A stretch of 64,000 nucleotides of DNA from Castanea sativa (GCF_040712315.1 NC_134018.1:5756001-5820000), one strand, 5' to 3'; positions 1 through 10,345 are shown, counted from the stretch's first letter. Program-made: numbers and translations. Notes: a model not told the origin generated them from the letters alone.

Positions 1-528
1 TGTAAGGTCTTTGGCTGATGTCCTTGGCTGACGGACCACGTTGGCGTACGTAAGCTGACGACAGTATAGGAGTTACACGTGGGCTGACGACCTTGGCAGG
101 TGAAGGCTGAAGGAATAATCCAACTTTCATTTTTAGCCTATCTTGACCTCTGCTTATGTGAATATAAGGAAAGTCCTTGCGCTACGCGTTCGACTTAGTT
201 AAGAAGATTCCTATAAGGAAAGGGCTCAATACAATAGGCAAAGATCCGCGAATTACTCTTTTAAAAAGGAAAGTACTTCTTCACCAAGGCGCATATTTCG
301 GCCACACACCACTATATATACCCCAAGACCCTCATGACCCAAAGGTACGCACAATTACCTCGACTCTGGCACTCTAGGGTTGTTTAAAGATTCTAACTTG
401 ATCGTCGGAGGGTCTTTGGCCGGCACCACACCGGTGCTCTCTGTCGATCACCTACTTTTTTCTTCGCAGGTGTTGCTTCAAATCGGTGGAGTACTAGCAG
501 CTTACTGGTGATCTCTTAGGCATCATCA
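1..528 (+). repeat. 5' LTR (partial) of the gypsy element
   Basis: It matches the 3' LTR (9604-10345) and the inverted copy at 11884-12621. It ends GGCATCATCA at 528, followed two bases later by the primer-binding site. At scattered positions it agrees with the inverted solo LTR rather than with its own 3' LTR. A TATA box lies at 311-320. A 66-codon reading frame through the middle is present in all LTR copies but spans the promoter and has no ATG, so it is not called as a gene. Confidence 0.95.
311..320 (+). promoter_or_regulatory. TATA box of the LTR promoter
   Basis: The string CTATATATACCCC sits in the LTR about 200 bp before its end, the expected place for the retrotransposon promoter. 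The same box is present in the 3' LTR near 10130 and in the inverted solo LTR near 12100. Upstream the LTR is rich in TGACG boxes. Confidence 0.65.
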
Positions 529-530
529 GT

Positions 531-548
531 TGGCGCCGTCTGTGGGAA
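531..548 (+). other. Primer-binding site
   Basis: TGGCGCCGTCTGTGGGAA starts two bases after the LTR end. TGG pairs with the CCA end of a tRNA, and this position and start are typical of plant gypsy elements. I do not assign the tRNA species. Confidence 0.75.
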
Positions 549-592
549 AGACAAGCATTTAGCCTTGCTCTATTCCTGAGACAAAAAGTTGT

Positions 593-1280
593 ATGGTACT
601 CACTCGATCGATGGCAACGATCCAACAACCAAGGCGACGAACCGCATGCTACGGCGCTAGAAAGGCAAGTTCGGACGGCGGCTGCCGCCGTCGAGCGCCT
701 TACTAAACAGAATCACGACTTAGTAGAGCAACTACGGCAGAGGACGGCGCCCCAAAGTGCGCCCGGGGAGGACCGGGAATTAGCGAGCCGGGAGGGGAGG
801 AATGCTTGTCGAGCTGAAGGTAGTACCGCACCGACTAGGCTGGAGCGGCCGGAGACAAACCCGCCATCCGCCTCGGACTCCCTGCCACCTCATATCACAG
901 CCGAGATGCAGGAGATGAGGGAGCGCATGGATGCAATGATGAACGCCCTTAAGGGACGGGTATCCAGCAATCTGGAAGACCTAGTCCATAGAACGGATTC
1001 ACCATTCACAGCGTTGGTGAACTCATGCCCCGTCCCTTCAAAGTTTAAAATGCCCCATGTGGAAAACTATGACGGATCCAAGGACCCGCAGGATCACCTG
1101 GAGTCTTTCAGAACACTAATGCATCTTCAGGGTGTACCGGACGAAATCATGTGCAGGGCTTTCCTCACCACCTTGAAAGGGCCTGCGAGGGATTGGTACA
1201 GCAGGTTGACGCCTAATTCCATCGGCACTTTTAAGGAATTAGGTGCACAGTTTGTATCACACTTCATTGGAAGTCATTGA
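593..1280 (+). pseudogene. gag N-terminal part, frameshifted and stopped
   Basis: An ATG at 593 opens a start typical of plant gypsy gag (MVLTRS), but the following gag frame (reading ALERQVRTAAAAVERL from 654) is in another phase, so a one-base shift lies near 628. The open frame then runs on through the capsid-like retrotransposon gag domain (CPVPSKFKMPHVENYDGS, then PQDHLESF and ARDWYSRL around 1030-1210). It halts at TGA 1278-1280, where the family has arginine (CGA), a change expected from loss of a methylated CpG. The reading frame after the stop is the same, so this is a point nonsense mutation. Confidence 0.85.
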
Positions 1281-4262
1281 CACAAGAGGTCTATTGCATG
1301 TATACTGGGAATTAAACAACGAGAATGTGAGACATTAAGGTCTTATATAGCCCGCTTTAACAAGGAATCCCTCTCGATAGACGAGGCAGACGACAAGACA
1401 CTTGTGGCAGCATTCATGAACGGGTTACAAGAGGGTAAGTTCTTGTTCTCTCTATGCAAGAACGACCCAAAGACTATGTCCGACGTATACTACAGGGCGA
1501 CTAAGTATATGAACGCGGAGGACGCCTTGCTGGCCAGGGACGACTACAAACCCAGAAAAAGGGAGAGACAGGAAGATACGAAACCCGATAATGGACGAAA
1601 AAGGGGGAGAACCAGAGAGGGACGAGATGATCGACGACCCAAGCCGCCTACAGGAAGGTACACGAACTTCACTCCCTTGAATACGCCCATCGACCAGGTG
1701 TTGATGCAGATTAAAGACGAGGAAAACTTGGCCTTCCCTGGAAAACTGAAGGGAGATCCCAACAGGAGACCAAGGGATAAATACTGCCGATTTCATCAAG
1801 ACCACGGCCATGACACCGTCGATTGCTACGACCTGAAACAGCAAATAGAAGCCCTCATTAGGCGAGGGAGGTTACAAAGGTTCGTCAACAAAGAGAGGGT
1901 AAACCCGCCACAAAATCAAGCCCCTCGGCAAGATAATGATCGCCCCAGGCAACCCGTAAGAGACATAAGGATGATTGTAGGAGGCACCGCGAGGGCCGGA
2001 TCTTCCAAGAAAGCCCGAAAGGCATACATCAGAACGATCCAGAACGTCCAGTCGGCAAGTCCTGCGCTTGGAAGGTCACGGATTGGGAATCCCCCCATTG
2101 AATTCTTGGAAGTAGATGCCCAGCGCCTTCACCATCCCTATGACGACGCTCTGATCGTCACCATACGGGCAGGAGACTACAACATACACCGAGTTCTCGT
2201 AGACAACGGTAGTTCAGCAGACATCCTTTACTATCCTGCTTTTCAGCAGATGCGAATTGAAAGGGAGCGACTAATTTCGGTTAACGCCCCACTCATTGGC
2301 TTTGGAGGGGCGAGGGTACACCCACTTGGTACTGTTACTTTAGCGGTAACCGTTGGAGACTACCCACAGCAGGTCACCCGGAACATAACATTCCTGGTAG
2401 TCGATTGCTCGTCGGCCTACAATGCCATCATAGGGCGTCCAACCCTTAACTCATGGAAAGCCGTGACCTCGACATACCATTTGATGATAAAATTCCCCAC
2501 TGATCATGGAATTGGAGAATTGAGAGGAGATCAGGAATCCGCACGAGAATGTTACGTGGCCATGATGGAGATGGACAATCACATTCAAGCCATGAACATA
2601 GAAGAACGTCGGATGGCGACAGAGCCCGTCGAGAGGCTCGAAGACGTACATCTCGACGAAGCCTACCCGGAGCGAACAACAAAAGTCGGAACCCTGGCCG
2701 ACCCGGCGGTACGCCAGAAACTCGCAACTTTCTTGAAAGAAAACAAAGATGTGTTCGCATGGAGCCACGAAGACATGCCGGGAATCGACCCGTCGGTCAT
2801 GGTGCACAGGTTGAACGTATCGCCATCTTTTCCGCCCGTCCGACAGAAGAAAAGAACCTTTGCCCAAGAAAGAGGCCAAGCAATAGCGGAAGAAGTCCGC
2901 AAACTGCAAGAAGCGGGATTTATCAGGGAAGTGTATTACCCCGATTGGTTGGCGAACGTCGTAATGGTCAAAAAGAACAACGGGAAATGGAGGATGTGCG
3001 TTGACTTCACAGACTTGAACAAAGCATGCCCCAAAGATAGCTACCCCCTCCCGCGGGTCGACGTCTTGGTGGATTCTACGGCTAAACATCAGTTGCTAAG
3101 CTTCATGGATGCGTTCTCCGGGTATAACCAAATCCAAATGGATGAGGCTGATCAAGAGAAGGCTTCGTTCGTGACAAGCCAAGGCCTTTTTTGCTACAAG
3201 GTCATGCCCTTCGGCCTGAAAAACGCTGGCGCTACCTATCAGAGGCTCATGAACAAGATGTTTGCGCGGCAGATTGGAAGGAACGTCCAGGTGTATGTCG
3301 ACGACATGCTAGTCAAGAGCCAAGAAGAAGAAGCTCATCTGGAGGATCTTAAGGAAACATTTGATACTCTTCGCTCCTACAACATGAAGCTCAACCCAAG
3401 CAAGTGTGCCTTTGGAGTGACGGCAGGAAAGTTCTTGGGGTACATGGTATCCCAAAGAGGGATCGAGGCCAACCCAGACAAGATTCAGGCCATTATGGGG
3501 ATGGCCCCTCCTAAAAATATCAAGGAAGTACAAAGCCTCAATGGTAGGGTCGCCGCGCTTAGCAGATTTGTGTCGAAGGCTGCAGATAGATGTCTACCTT
3601 TTTTCCGAACATTGAAAAAATCCTTTGAATGGACTGCCGAGTGTCAACAAGCATTCGAAGATTTAAAGGCCTACCTCTCTTCCCCGCCATTGCTAAGCCC
3701 CTCGCAACCAGGAGAGGAACTGTTCCTCTATCTGGCCGTTTCCCCAGCAGCCGTCAGCGCAGCCTTAATCAGAGAAGACGATAAGATCCAGCGACCCGTG
3801 TACTACGCGAGCAAGGCATTGCACGGTGCAGAAAAGAGATATCCCCCCATGGAGAAACTTGCCTTCGCTTTGGTTACAGCGGCCCGTAAGCTCAAGCCAT
3901 ATTTTCAAGCCCATACAATAGTTGTTCTAACTGACAAACCTTTGCGGCGCGCAATGGGCAGCCCTTCGGCTGCCGGACGAATGGCGTTATGGTCCATAGA
4001 ACTAAGTGAATTTGATATACAATATCGCCCCCGCGCCGCCATCAAGGGACAAGCGGTAGCCGACTTCATCGCCGAGTTCACCAGCGCGGAAGGCGAAGAG
4101 GAGAAGAATCCCCAATGGGACATTTTCACTGACGGGTCATCCAACAAGAAGGCTGGCGGGGTAGGGGTCGTGCTTAACTCTCCGGAAGGCGACGAGCTCA
4201 AATGCATGATTCGCCTCGACTTTCCTACAACTAACAATGAAGCGAGTATGAAGCCACGATAG
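1281..4262 (+). pseudogene. gag C-terminal part, protease, reverse transcriptase, RNase H
   Basis: One long frame. A zinc-knuckle-like CRFHQDHGHDTVDC lies near 1788. The aspartic protease has VLVDNGSSADIL near 2194. RT shows the FMDAFSGYNQI block and the YVDDM catalytic motif near 3293-3307. RNase H of the gypsy type follows (YYASKALHGAEKRYPP). A second, archaeal-type RNase H begins with FTDGSSNKKAGG near 4127, a trait of the Tat group. The frame is lost near 4242 by a one-base deletion and hits TAG at 4260; a one-base insertion near 4264 restores the original phase, so only about seven codons of the second RNase H are scrambled. The longest ATG-started ORF is 1404-4262. Confidence 0.92.
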
Positions 4263-5222
4263 CGAGGTTTAGACCTTGCTCAAGGTGTAGGGGCCACGAA
4301 CGTGGTTGTTCATTGCGACTCCCAAGTCGTCACAAGCCAGGTAAACGGCGAGTACGAGTGCAAGGGCGAAAGAATGAAGAGGTACTGGGAGCAAGCAAAA
4401 AAGAGGATGGACGGGCTCCAAACCAAAATAGTCCAAATTCCAAGGGGAGAAAACGAACATGCCGACCGACTTTCCAAAGCCGCATCTGCGGAAACTATGA
4501 CCCCCATCGACAAGGTACTTTCTTTCATTCAATCCTCACCGCTAATTGACGTTGTCTGCATACAGGAAATTGGTTCCGAAAACAATTGGACCACGCCCCT
4601 GATCTCCTACCTAAAAGATGGCACGTTGCCTGATGAAAAGGAGGCTGCCAAGAAGCTGAAGGTCCGGTCTGCACGGTTTGTCTTGATAAAGGATGTTCTC
4701 TACAAAAGGGGCTTTTCTCGACCGTACCTAAGGTGCGTGGACCCCGAAGAAGCAAGCTATATTATGAGAGAAGTACACGAGGGGATATGCGGCAACCATT
4801 TCGGGTCACGGTCATTGGTACAAAAGTTGATTCGGGCCGGATACTACTGGCCAACAATGCAGAATGACGCCCAGGTTTATGTGAGAGCTTGCGACAAGTG
4901 TCAAAGGTTCAGCAACATCATTCGGCAATCGGCGAAAGAATTGACCCCCATAACTGCCCCATGGCCATTCGCCCAATGGGGGTTGGACATCATGGGACCA
5001 TTCCCGATGGCAGCAAGGCAGCTGAAGTTCCTCGTCGTCGGCATCGATTACTTCACCAAATGGGTTGAAGCTGAAGCCCTAGCCACAATTACTGAAAAGA
5101 ACATAAGGGGTTTTGTATGGAGAAACATTGTTTGCAGGTATGGAATTCCAAGGTCTTGTGAATATGAGGAAATGGTAAACAATTTGACAACGACTCCTTC
5201 CGGGCCTTCTGTTCAGAGTTAG
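4263..5222 (+). pseudogene. Second RNase H end and integrase (N-terminal and core)
   Basis: In the original pol frame again: GLDLAQGVGATNVVVHCDSQ completes the second RNase H. The integrase zinc domain follows as HEGICGNH ... CDKCQRF (HHCC), then the core with the first catalytic Asp in WGLDIMGPF near 4981. At 5151-5175 the sequence departs from the family: where the second catalytic Asp should be (VSDNG-type block) it reads SCEYEEMVNN, and the frame changes there. Such an integrase would lack its DDE triad. Confidence 0.88.
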
Positions 5223-5823
5223 GAATCAAGAACCATTATTCTTCCCCAGCCCATCCTCAAGCAAATGGACAAGTAGAAGTCACCAACCGATCCTTGCTGC
5301 GAATCATCAAGACTCGGCTCGAGGGGGCAAAGGGCGTATGGCCTGAGATGCTACCCAGCGTGTTGTGGGCATACAGAACGACGTGCGAACCCCTACCGGA
5401 GAAACCCCTTTCCAGCTGACATACGGAAGTGAAGCGGTCATTCCAGCCGAGATAGGACTCACAAGTTATAGGGTGGCCAATCACGACGAGGGAAGAAATG
5501 ATCAAGAGCTTCGTTTACAACTGGATCTAATTGACGAAGTAAGGGTGGTGGCTGAGCAGAGACTCGCGCGATACCAGGACCTCGTAAGCAAGCACTACAA
5601 CTCCCGAGTCAAGCACCGAGACTTCAAAGTCGGAGATCTTGTTTTAAGGAAAGTAATGGGCGCGGCCAGAGATCCCACACAAGGAAAGCTCGGCCCGAAC
5701 TGGGAAGGACCCTACAAGATCGTATCATGGCGAAGAAAGGGCACCTATCACCTAGAGACTCTCGACGGGCAGAAACTGCGACACCCATGGAACGCCGACC
5801 ACCTCAGAAAGTACTACCAGTAG
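5223..5823 (+). pseudogene. Integrase C-terminal part
   Basis: Continues the integrase core in two phases: SSPAHPQANGQVEVTNRSLL with the third catalytic residue Glu in the QVEV context, then a second one-base loss near 5382 (WAYRTT meets VRTPTGETPFQLTYGSEAV in another frame). The tail KVGDLVLRKV and GPYKIVSWRRKGTYHLE is the usual gypsy integrase end. It stops at TAG after YYQ. No chromodomain is seen, as expected for this group. Confidence 0.85.
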
Positions 5824-6052
5824 AAGATAGCAAGCAGAACGTTACTCCTCCTAACCAGTTTACGATCCTTAATTATTTGTCTTAGCTTATTCTTGCCTAC
5901 AGTATATTTTAAGCCCAAAGGGCTGAAAACTTATCTTTCCTATTTTTGAACAAAATTTTACTTATGCATTCATCATAATAAGAGGAGGTTCATTCAGAAA
6001 CGACTAGTGAATTTTTTTTATGTCTTGAAGAAAACAACAGGTCCTTTACATC

Positions 6053-6360
6053 TAAGTCCACAAAGTGGACGGCCTACGTCTAAGTCCACAAAGTGGACGG
6101 CCTATGTCTAAGTCCACAAAGTGGACGACATGCTTATAAGTCCACAAAGTGGACGACATGCTTATAAGTCCACAAAGTGGACAACATGCTTATAAGTCCA
6201 CAAAGTGGACGACCTACATCCAAGTCCACAAAGTGGACGGCCTGCTTATAAGTCCACAAAGTGGACGGTCTGCCTCTAAGTCCACAAAGTGGACGATCTA
6301 CATCTAAGTCCACAAAGTGGACGGCGTCATAAATAAGTCCACAAAGTGGACAATCTTACA
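6053..6360 (+). repeat. Tandem array of eleven 28-bp hairpin units
   Basis: Units begin at 6053, 6081, 6109, 6137, 6165, 6193, 6221, 6249, 6277, 6305 and 6334; only the last interval is 29 bp. Every unit holds the perfect inverted repeat GTCCAC-AAA-GTGGAC; the linker varies (GGCCTACGTC, GACATGCTTA and so on). It lies between pol and the 3' end of the antisense gene. Tandem repeats in this part of Tat-type elements are known from other plants and can seed satellites. Confidence 0.97.
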
Positions 6361-6361
6361 C

Positions 6362-6478
6362 CTAAAATGACGGTGTCATGTTCAAAATGACGGCGTTATG
6401 TTCAAAGTGACGGCGTTATGTTCAAAATGACGGCGTTATATTCAAAGTGACGGCATAATAACGGTGTTATGTTCAAAG
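6362..6478 (+). repeat. Second tandem array, about 20-bp unit
   Basis: About five to six units of the form TTCAAAATGACGGCGTTATG with small variation. It directly follows the 28-bp array and has a different sequence. Each unit brings a TGACGG box, the same motif found throughout the element's 3' region and LTR. Confidence 0.85.
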
Positions 6479-6902
6479 TTAGCTGACGGCATCGTTTGTA
6501 GAAAAATGGGCGTATTTCCAAATGAATACATCGAGCTAGATTCGCTGAAAGAGAAGCTGACGCCGTTGGGAAACTCAAGCATACAATTCTGTCCAACGGC
6601 GTCGCCCATGTAACTGACGGAATGATAAAAAACGACCCTGTTTTTATGAAAAAGAGGCTGACGCCGTCATCAATTCAAAAAATTGGATTGAAGAAAAATA
6701 CCGTCACCCTTAAGCTGACGAGTTCATCACGGACAATCTTGACTTAATAAAAAAAAACACACATGCTTGAAGCATAAAATGACATTAAAATTAAAATAGG
6801 CAATGTCTTTACAAAAGCCCAGAAAAATGGGCGCCAAGTACTACAATTTCGTCTACAGTTCTTCAAAAAAAAAAAAAAAAACTTTAATCTCATGAGAGGG
6901 CG

Positions 6903-9183
6903 TCAGTGTTGTCCATTATCTTCAGCAGTGAAAGGCTGGGCACAAGAGAGAGAAGGGCTGACGGCATTTGGGTCGCCATTGTGAGGATTTGGAGTCAGAG
7001 TGACGGAGTGATCCGCAGCTGGCTGGGCTAGGACGACGCTGTTGTCTCTCTGATTATTGTCGTCAGCACCTTCATGGACGACGTCGCCTGCAGGGGTTGA
7101 CGGGATGGACTCATCCATTGAAATCCTTGACAGATCCAAGTCCGGATAGACGGATTTTACTTGCTTCAAGCAGTCCTCAAACCCATCACCGTAGTAGGCA
7201 GCACAAGCGTCTATAAAGGCCGACGAATCTTTGAACTCCGTCACAGCGTCGTTCCTAGCCGTCTCCACTTGGACTAGGATGGATCTCAACTCCTTCTCCC
7301 CCGTCACCTTGGCCTCCGTTTCCATCTCCCGTCGGCGGGTCTCCTCCGTCAACTTTTCCTTATAATCCTTCAGCTCCGTGCCCAAGATGTGGTTCGCCTC
7401 TTTGAACTGCGCCTGACCGTTAGCTAGGTACTTGACGTGCTCGTTCAGACGGGTGATCACCCCTTCCTTGGCAGAGCACCTGCTTGACAGTGCCTTCATG
7501 CGAACCATAGCCTGAAAGAAAAAGGGGGCAAGACAACGTCAGGGCATAAAAAGTTGGACGGGCATCAAAATAGAAAGCGAGACTCACCCTGGTAAGGTCA
7601 AAAAGGCCTGACGCCTTTATCTCGTCAATGGTCTGCTCGGCACAAAGGTCCATTTCCTCATCCTTCAAAATGGACTCCGTCACCTCTACAGCGTAATCTT
7701 TGTGGGTCAGAAGGCGACGAGCAGACCCCTGGGAGATAGGGCCTGACGAAGTCATGGGCCCCTTACCTGCCCCATGAACGGGCCTGGGAGGCGACGGCCT
7801 TCGTGAAGACTTGTCCCCAGGGGTTGGGGCAGCTTTCTTCCCTTGACGGTCTTTTCTACCGTCAGGCTTCCTCTTGGCCGCGACCTTCCCGACGGGCCTG
7901 TGGGCTGACGGTGGGGTTGACTCGTCCCCAACCTTCTCCTGCTGTCTCTTCTTGGCCGCAGCAGCAGCTCGAATCCGTTGTTTAGCTGACTCCATCTCTG
8001 CGAAGAATAAGGGTTAGAAAGAGACAACGTCAGGATAAAGGCAAGAAGGTAAAAGGCACTTACGACGACGTGAATAAGCGTTCAATTTGCAAGCTTCCTC
8101 CGTCGGTTCAGGACCTCCACAATATAAGTGAAGAGTATCTAACGTGATTAGATCCCGACACTTCCTCTCGTCCAATGGAATGGCCGTCACTCGACGAATG
8201 AAATCCTCCTGCTCCTCGGTAATACGTGGACGATTATTAGCTGCAATGAAAAGTGACGGGTTAGGATAGCAAAAAAGTAGACGAGGCGAGAAGAGTCGAC
8301 GGGATTAACCTGAATCTCTAACGTAAGCCCATGTGTTATCAAAACCATTGGGCATTGACTCCCACTCCTCTTGACGACATACCCAATTTGTCCCTTCTAC
8401 AAAGAAGTATCTGCCCTTCCACTTCCTATTGGAGTCGGGCATATCTGACACTAACTTCAACTCCTTATCCCTCACTGCAAAATGATACACTCTTTTTGAC
8501 GAGGAAATGTGCTGAGGACGATAACACCAAAAGAACTCGTCTAAGGTCAGTTGACGGTTCCCACCACTTAGACTACCCCACAAGATCTCGGCACCAATGA
8601 AGGTTCGCCAAGCATTGGGGGCAATCTGGCTGACATAAATCCCTAGAAAGTTAGCCAGCTGACGGTGTAATGCCGTCAGCGGCAACCTCAGTCCTGCCGC
8701 GAACATGGCATCATACATGCCGACGTCCGCGGTTCGTCCTGAGTAGCACCTCTCACCCTCCTCAGGCAGTCGGATGGGAATGTCGTCGGGTATTTGGTAA
8801 CGGGACCGCAAACTTTTGAAAACATTCTCCGACATTGTCGGGAGAAAATTGTTGACGGACCACTCGGAGGGTAAGATGAAGGGACGGTCATCACCAGAGG
8901 ATCCCGAGGTGCTCACTGAGGCTTCCTCGTCACCGTCACTCTCACCCCCGTCATTGCTACTTTCCCTTCCACGAACCCCTTGGTCTTCGTCGGCTACCCC
9001 TTCTTCATCACCATACACCTCACTTCCTCTAGAACTCTCTACTTCACCGTCAGAAGGAGTTGACGAGTCTCTTTCTAACGACCAGGATAGGCCCTCCGCG
9101 GGCTCACGACCTGATGGAAAAACTTCGTCGTAACCCGCTCCGTCGCGGATTGACGATGGATCACTCGGCGTCTCCCTAGACAT
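6903..9183 (-). CDS. Antisense four-exon gene of the gypsy element (Transposase_28-like)
   Basis: Exons on the minus strand: 9183-8310, 8240-8064, 7997-7588, 7511-6903. Each intron starts GT and ends AG (donors CAG/GTTAAT, TC/GTAAGT, AGG/GTGAGT; acceptors TTGCAG, TTCGCAG, TTTCAG), and all four exons join in phase to 689 codons plus stop. Residues 1-95 are acidic and serine-rich. About 100-290 resemble the plant 'putative gypsy type transposon' family (PF04195), with RYQIPDDIPIRLPEEGERCY. About 350-430 are Lys/Arg-rich, perhaps nuclear-targeting. About 490-600 look like a coiled coil. The function of this family is unknown. Antisense extra ORFs are known in Tat elements; the intact exon structure in a copy with dead gag-pol is the notable part. 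Confidence 0.85.
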
Positions 9184-9410
9184 CTGACTACCTACACACG
9201 ACGGGTTTTTCTAAGATCCTAGGCAGACGACTTCACTAAAGGGCGTCACTAGAAAAAGTAAAAAGGTAAAGTAAAGAAAACTTACGTGTAGGAGGACGGT
9301 CTCAAGAAGGTGACGGTTGCACGATCGACGGTGTGGTAAAACTGGCAGTGACGAATTTTTTCTCTCAAGATGAACAAGGCGAAAAAAGTGGAAAAAAGGT
9401 AAATAGTGAG

Positions 9411-9420
9411 ATATATATAG
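9411..9420 (-). promoter_or_regulatory. TATA box of the antisense gene
   Basis: On the minus strand the sequence reads CTATATATATCTC, about 230 bp upstream of the start codon at 9183 and outside the LTR. A start about 30 bp downstream would give a ~200-nt leader. A donor-like CAC/GTAAGT at 9285 and acceptor-like CTAG at 9219 suggest an optional leader intron. Confidence 0.5.
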
Positions 9421-9587
9421 GAGAGAGGAGGCGCGAAAGACGAAGTGACACACTCGTCCAGACGCGGAGCCAATCTGCTTACGACATGTGTCCCACCATT
9501 TAATGAACATGGCACAAATCACCATGCAAACACCATTTCCCCAGTAACACCAACTCCATGACCCGTCGCCTATAGCTGACGGGATAA

Positions 9588-9603
9588 TGGAGTGGGGGGC
9601 AGC
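9588..9603 (+). other. Polypurine tract
   Basis: ATGGAGTGGGGGGCAGC directly precedes the 3' LTR start TGATAGTG at 9604. This is the plus-strand primer position in LTR elements. Confidence 0.8.
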
Positions 9604-10345
9604 TGATAGTGACGTTATTACAAGGTGACGGCACATTAAGAAGCTGACGGAAGTTCACTTGTTACATATCCGAATGCACGTTAAGAAGCCGACGCAATAC
9701 GCTATCCGTCAACTACCGTCATTGACACCTCTTTAGCATTCATAGCCATGCCCCTTACGCAAGCGCAACATTAAGCCGACTCGGATCACGTGGACGAGTC
9801 GTGGGTGACGACCTTGGCCGTAAGGTCTTTGGCCGATGTCCTTGGTCGACGGACCACGTTGGCGTACGTAAGCCGACGACGCATAGGAGTTACACGTGGC
9901 CGACGACCTTGGCAGGTGAAGGCCGAAGGAATAATCCAACTTTCATTTTTAGCCTATCTGACCTCTCGCTTTATGTGAATATAAGGAAAGTCCTTGCGCT
10001 ACGCGTTCGACTTAGTTAAGAAGATTCCTATAAGGAAAGGGCTCAATACAATAGGCAAAGATCCGCGAATTACTCTTTTAAAAAGGAAAGTACTTCTTCA
10101 CCAAGGCGCATATTTCGGCCACACACCACTATATATACCCCAAGACCCTCATGACCCAAAGGTACGCACAATTACCTCGACTCTGGCACTCTAGGGTTGT
10201 TTAAAGATTCTAACTTGATCGTCGGAGGGTCTTTGGCCGGCACCACACCGGTGCTTTCTGTCGATCACCTACTTTTTTCTTCGCAGGTGTTGCTTCAAAT
10301 CGGTGGAGTACTAGCAGCTTACTGGTGATCTCTTAGGCATCATCA
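9604..10345 (+). repeat. 3' LTR of the gypsy element
   Basis: 742 bp, TGATAGTGACG to GGCATCATCA. It differs from the 5' LTR and the inverted solo LTR mostly within about 9670-9975, where CTG/CAG-containing sites are changed (for example GCTGACG to GCCGACG); the rest is nearly identical. Right flank AATTT. Confidence 0.95.

Larger units (their letters stand above)
1..10345 (+). mobile_element. Ty3/gypsy LTR retrotransposon, Tat-type, left end cut by window
   Basis: The order is LTR, primer-binding site, gag-pol, tandem repeats, antisense gene, polypurine tract, LTR. Pol order is protease, RT, RNase H, a second RNase H-like domain, integrase, which puts it in Ty3/gypsy; the second RNase H, the long 3' region with tandem repeats and the antisense ORF are known traits of the Tat/Retand/Ogre group. 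The LTR starts TGATAGTGACG and ends GGCATCATCA. The first ~214 bp of the 5' LTR lie outside the window, so its left target duplication cannot be seen; the right flank is AATTT. gag-pol carries several lesions, so this copy cannot make its own full polyprotein. Confidence 0.93.

Noticed and set aside
177..377. 66-codon ORF present in all three gypsy LTR copies (177-377, 9994-10194, and 12235-12035 on the minus strand)
   Set aside because: It has no ATG start, spans the LTR TATA box, and is shared simply because the LTRs are copies of each other.
2451..3089. 212-codon minus-strand ORF opposite pol
   Set aside because: It lies opposite the conserved protease/RT region with no domain of its own; it is a shadow of the + strand frame. 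The same holds for the minus-strand ORFs at 1452-1844 and 2446-2760.
6053..6360. CRISPR-like regular array
   Set aside because: Repeats are contiguous, without unique spacers, inside a plant retrotransposon; no cas genes; eukaryotic setting.
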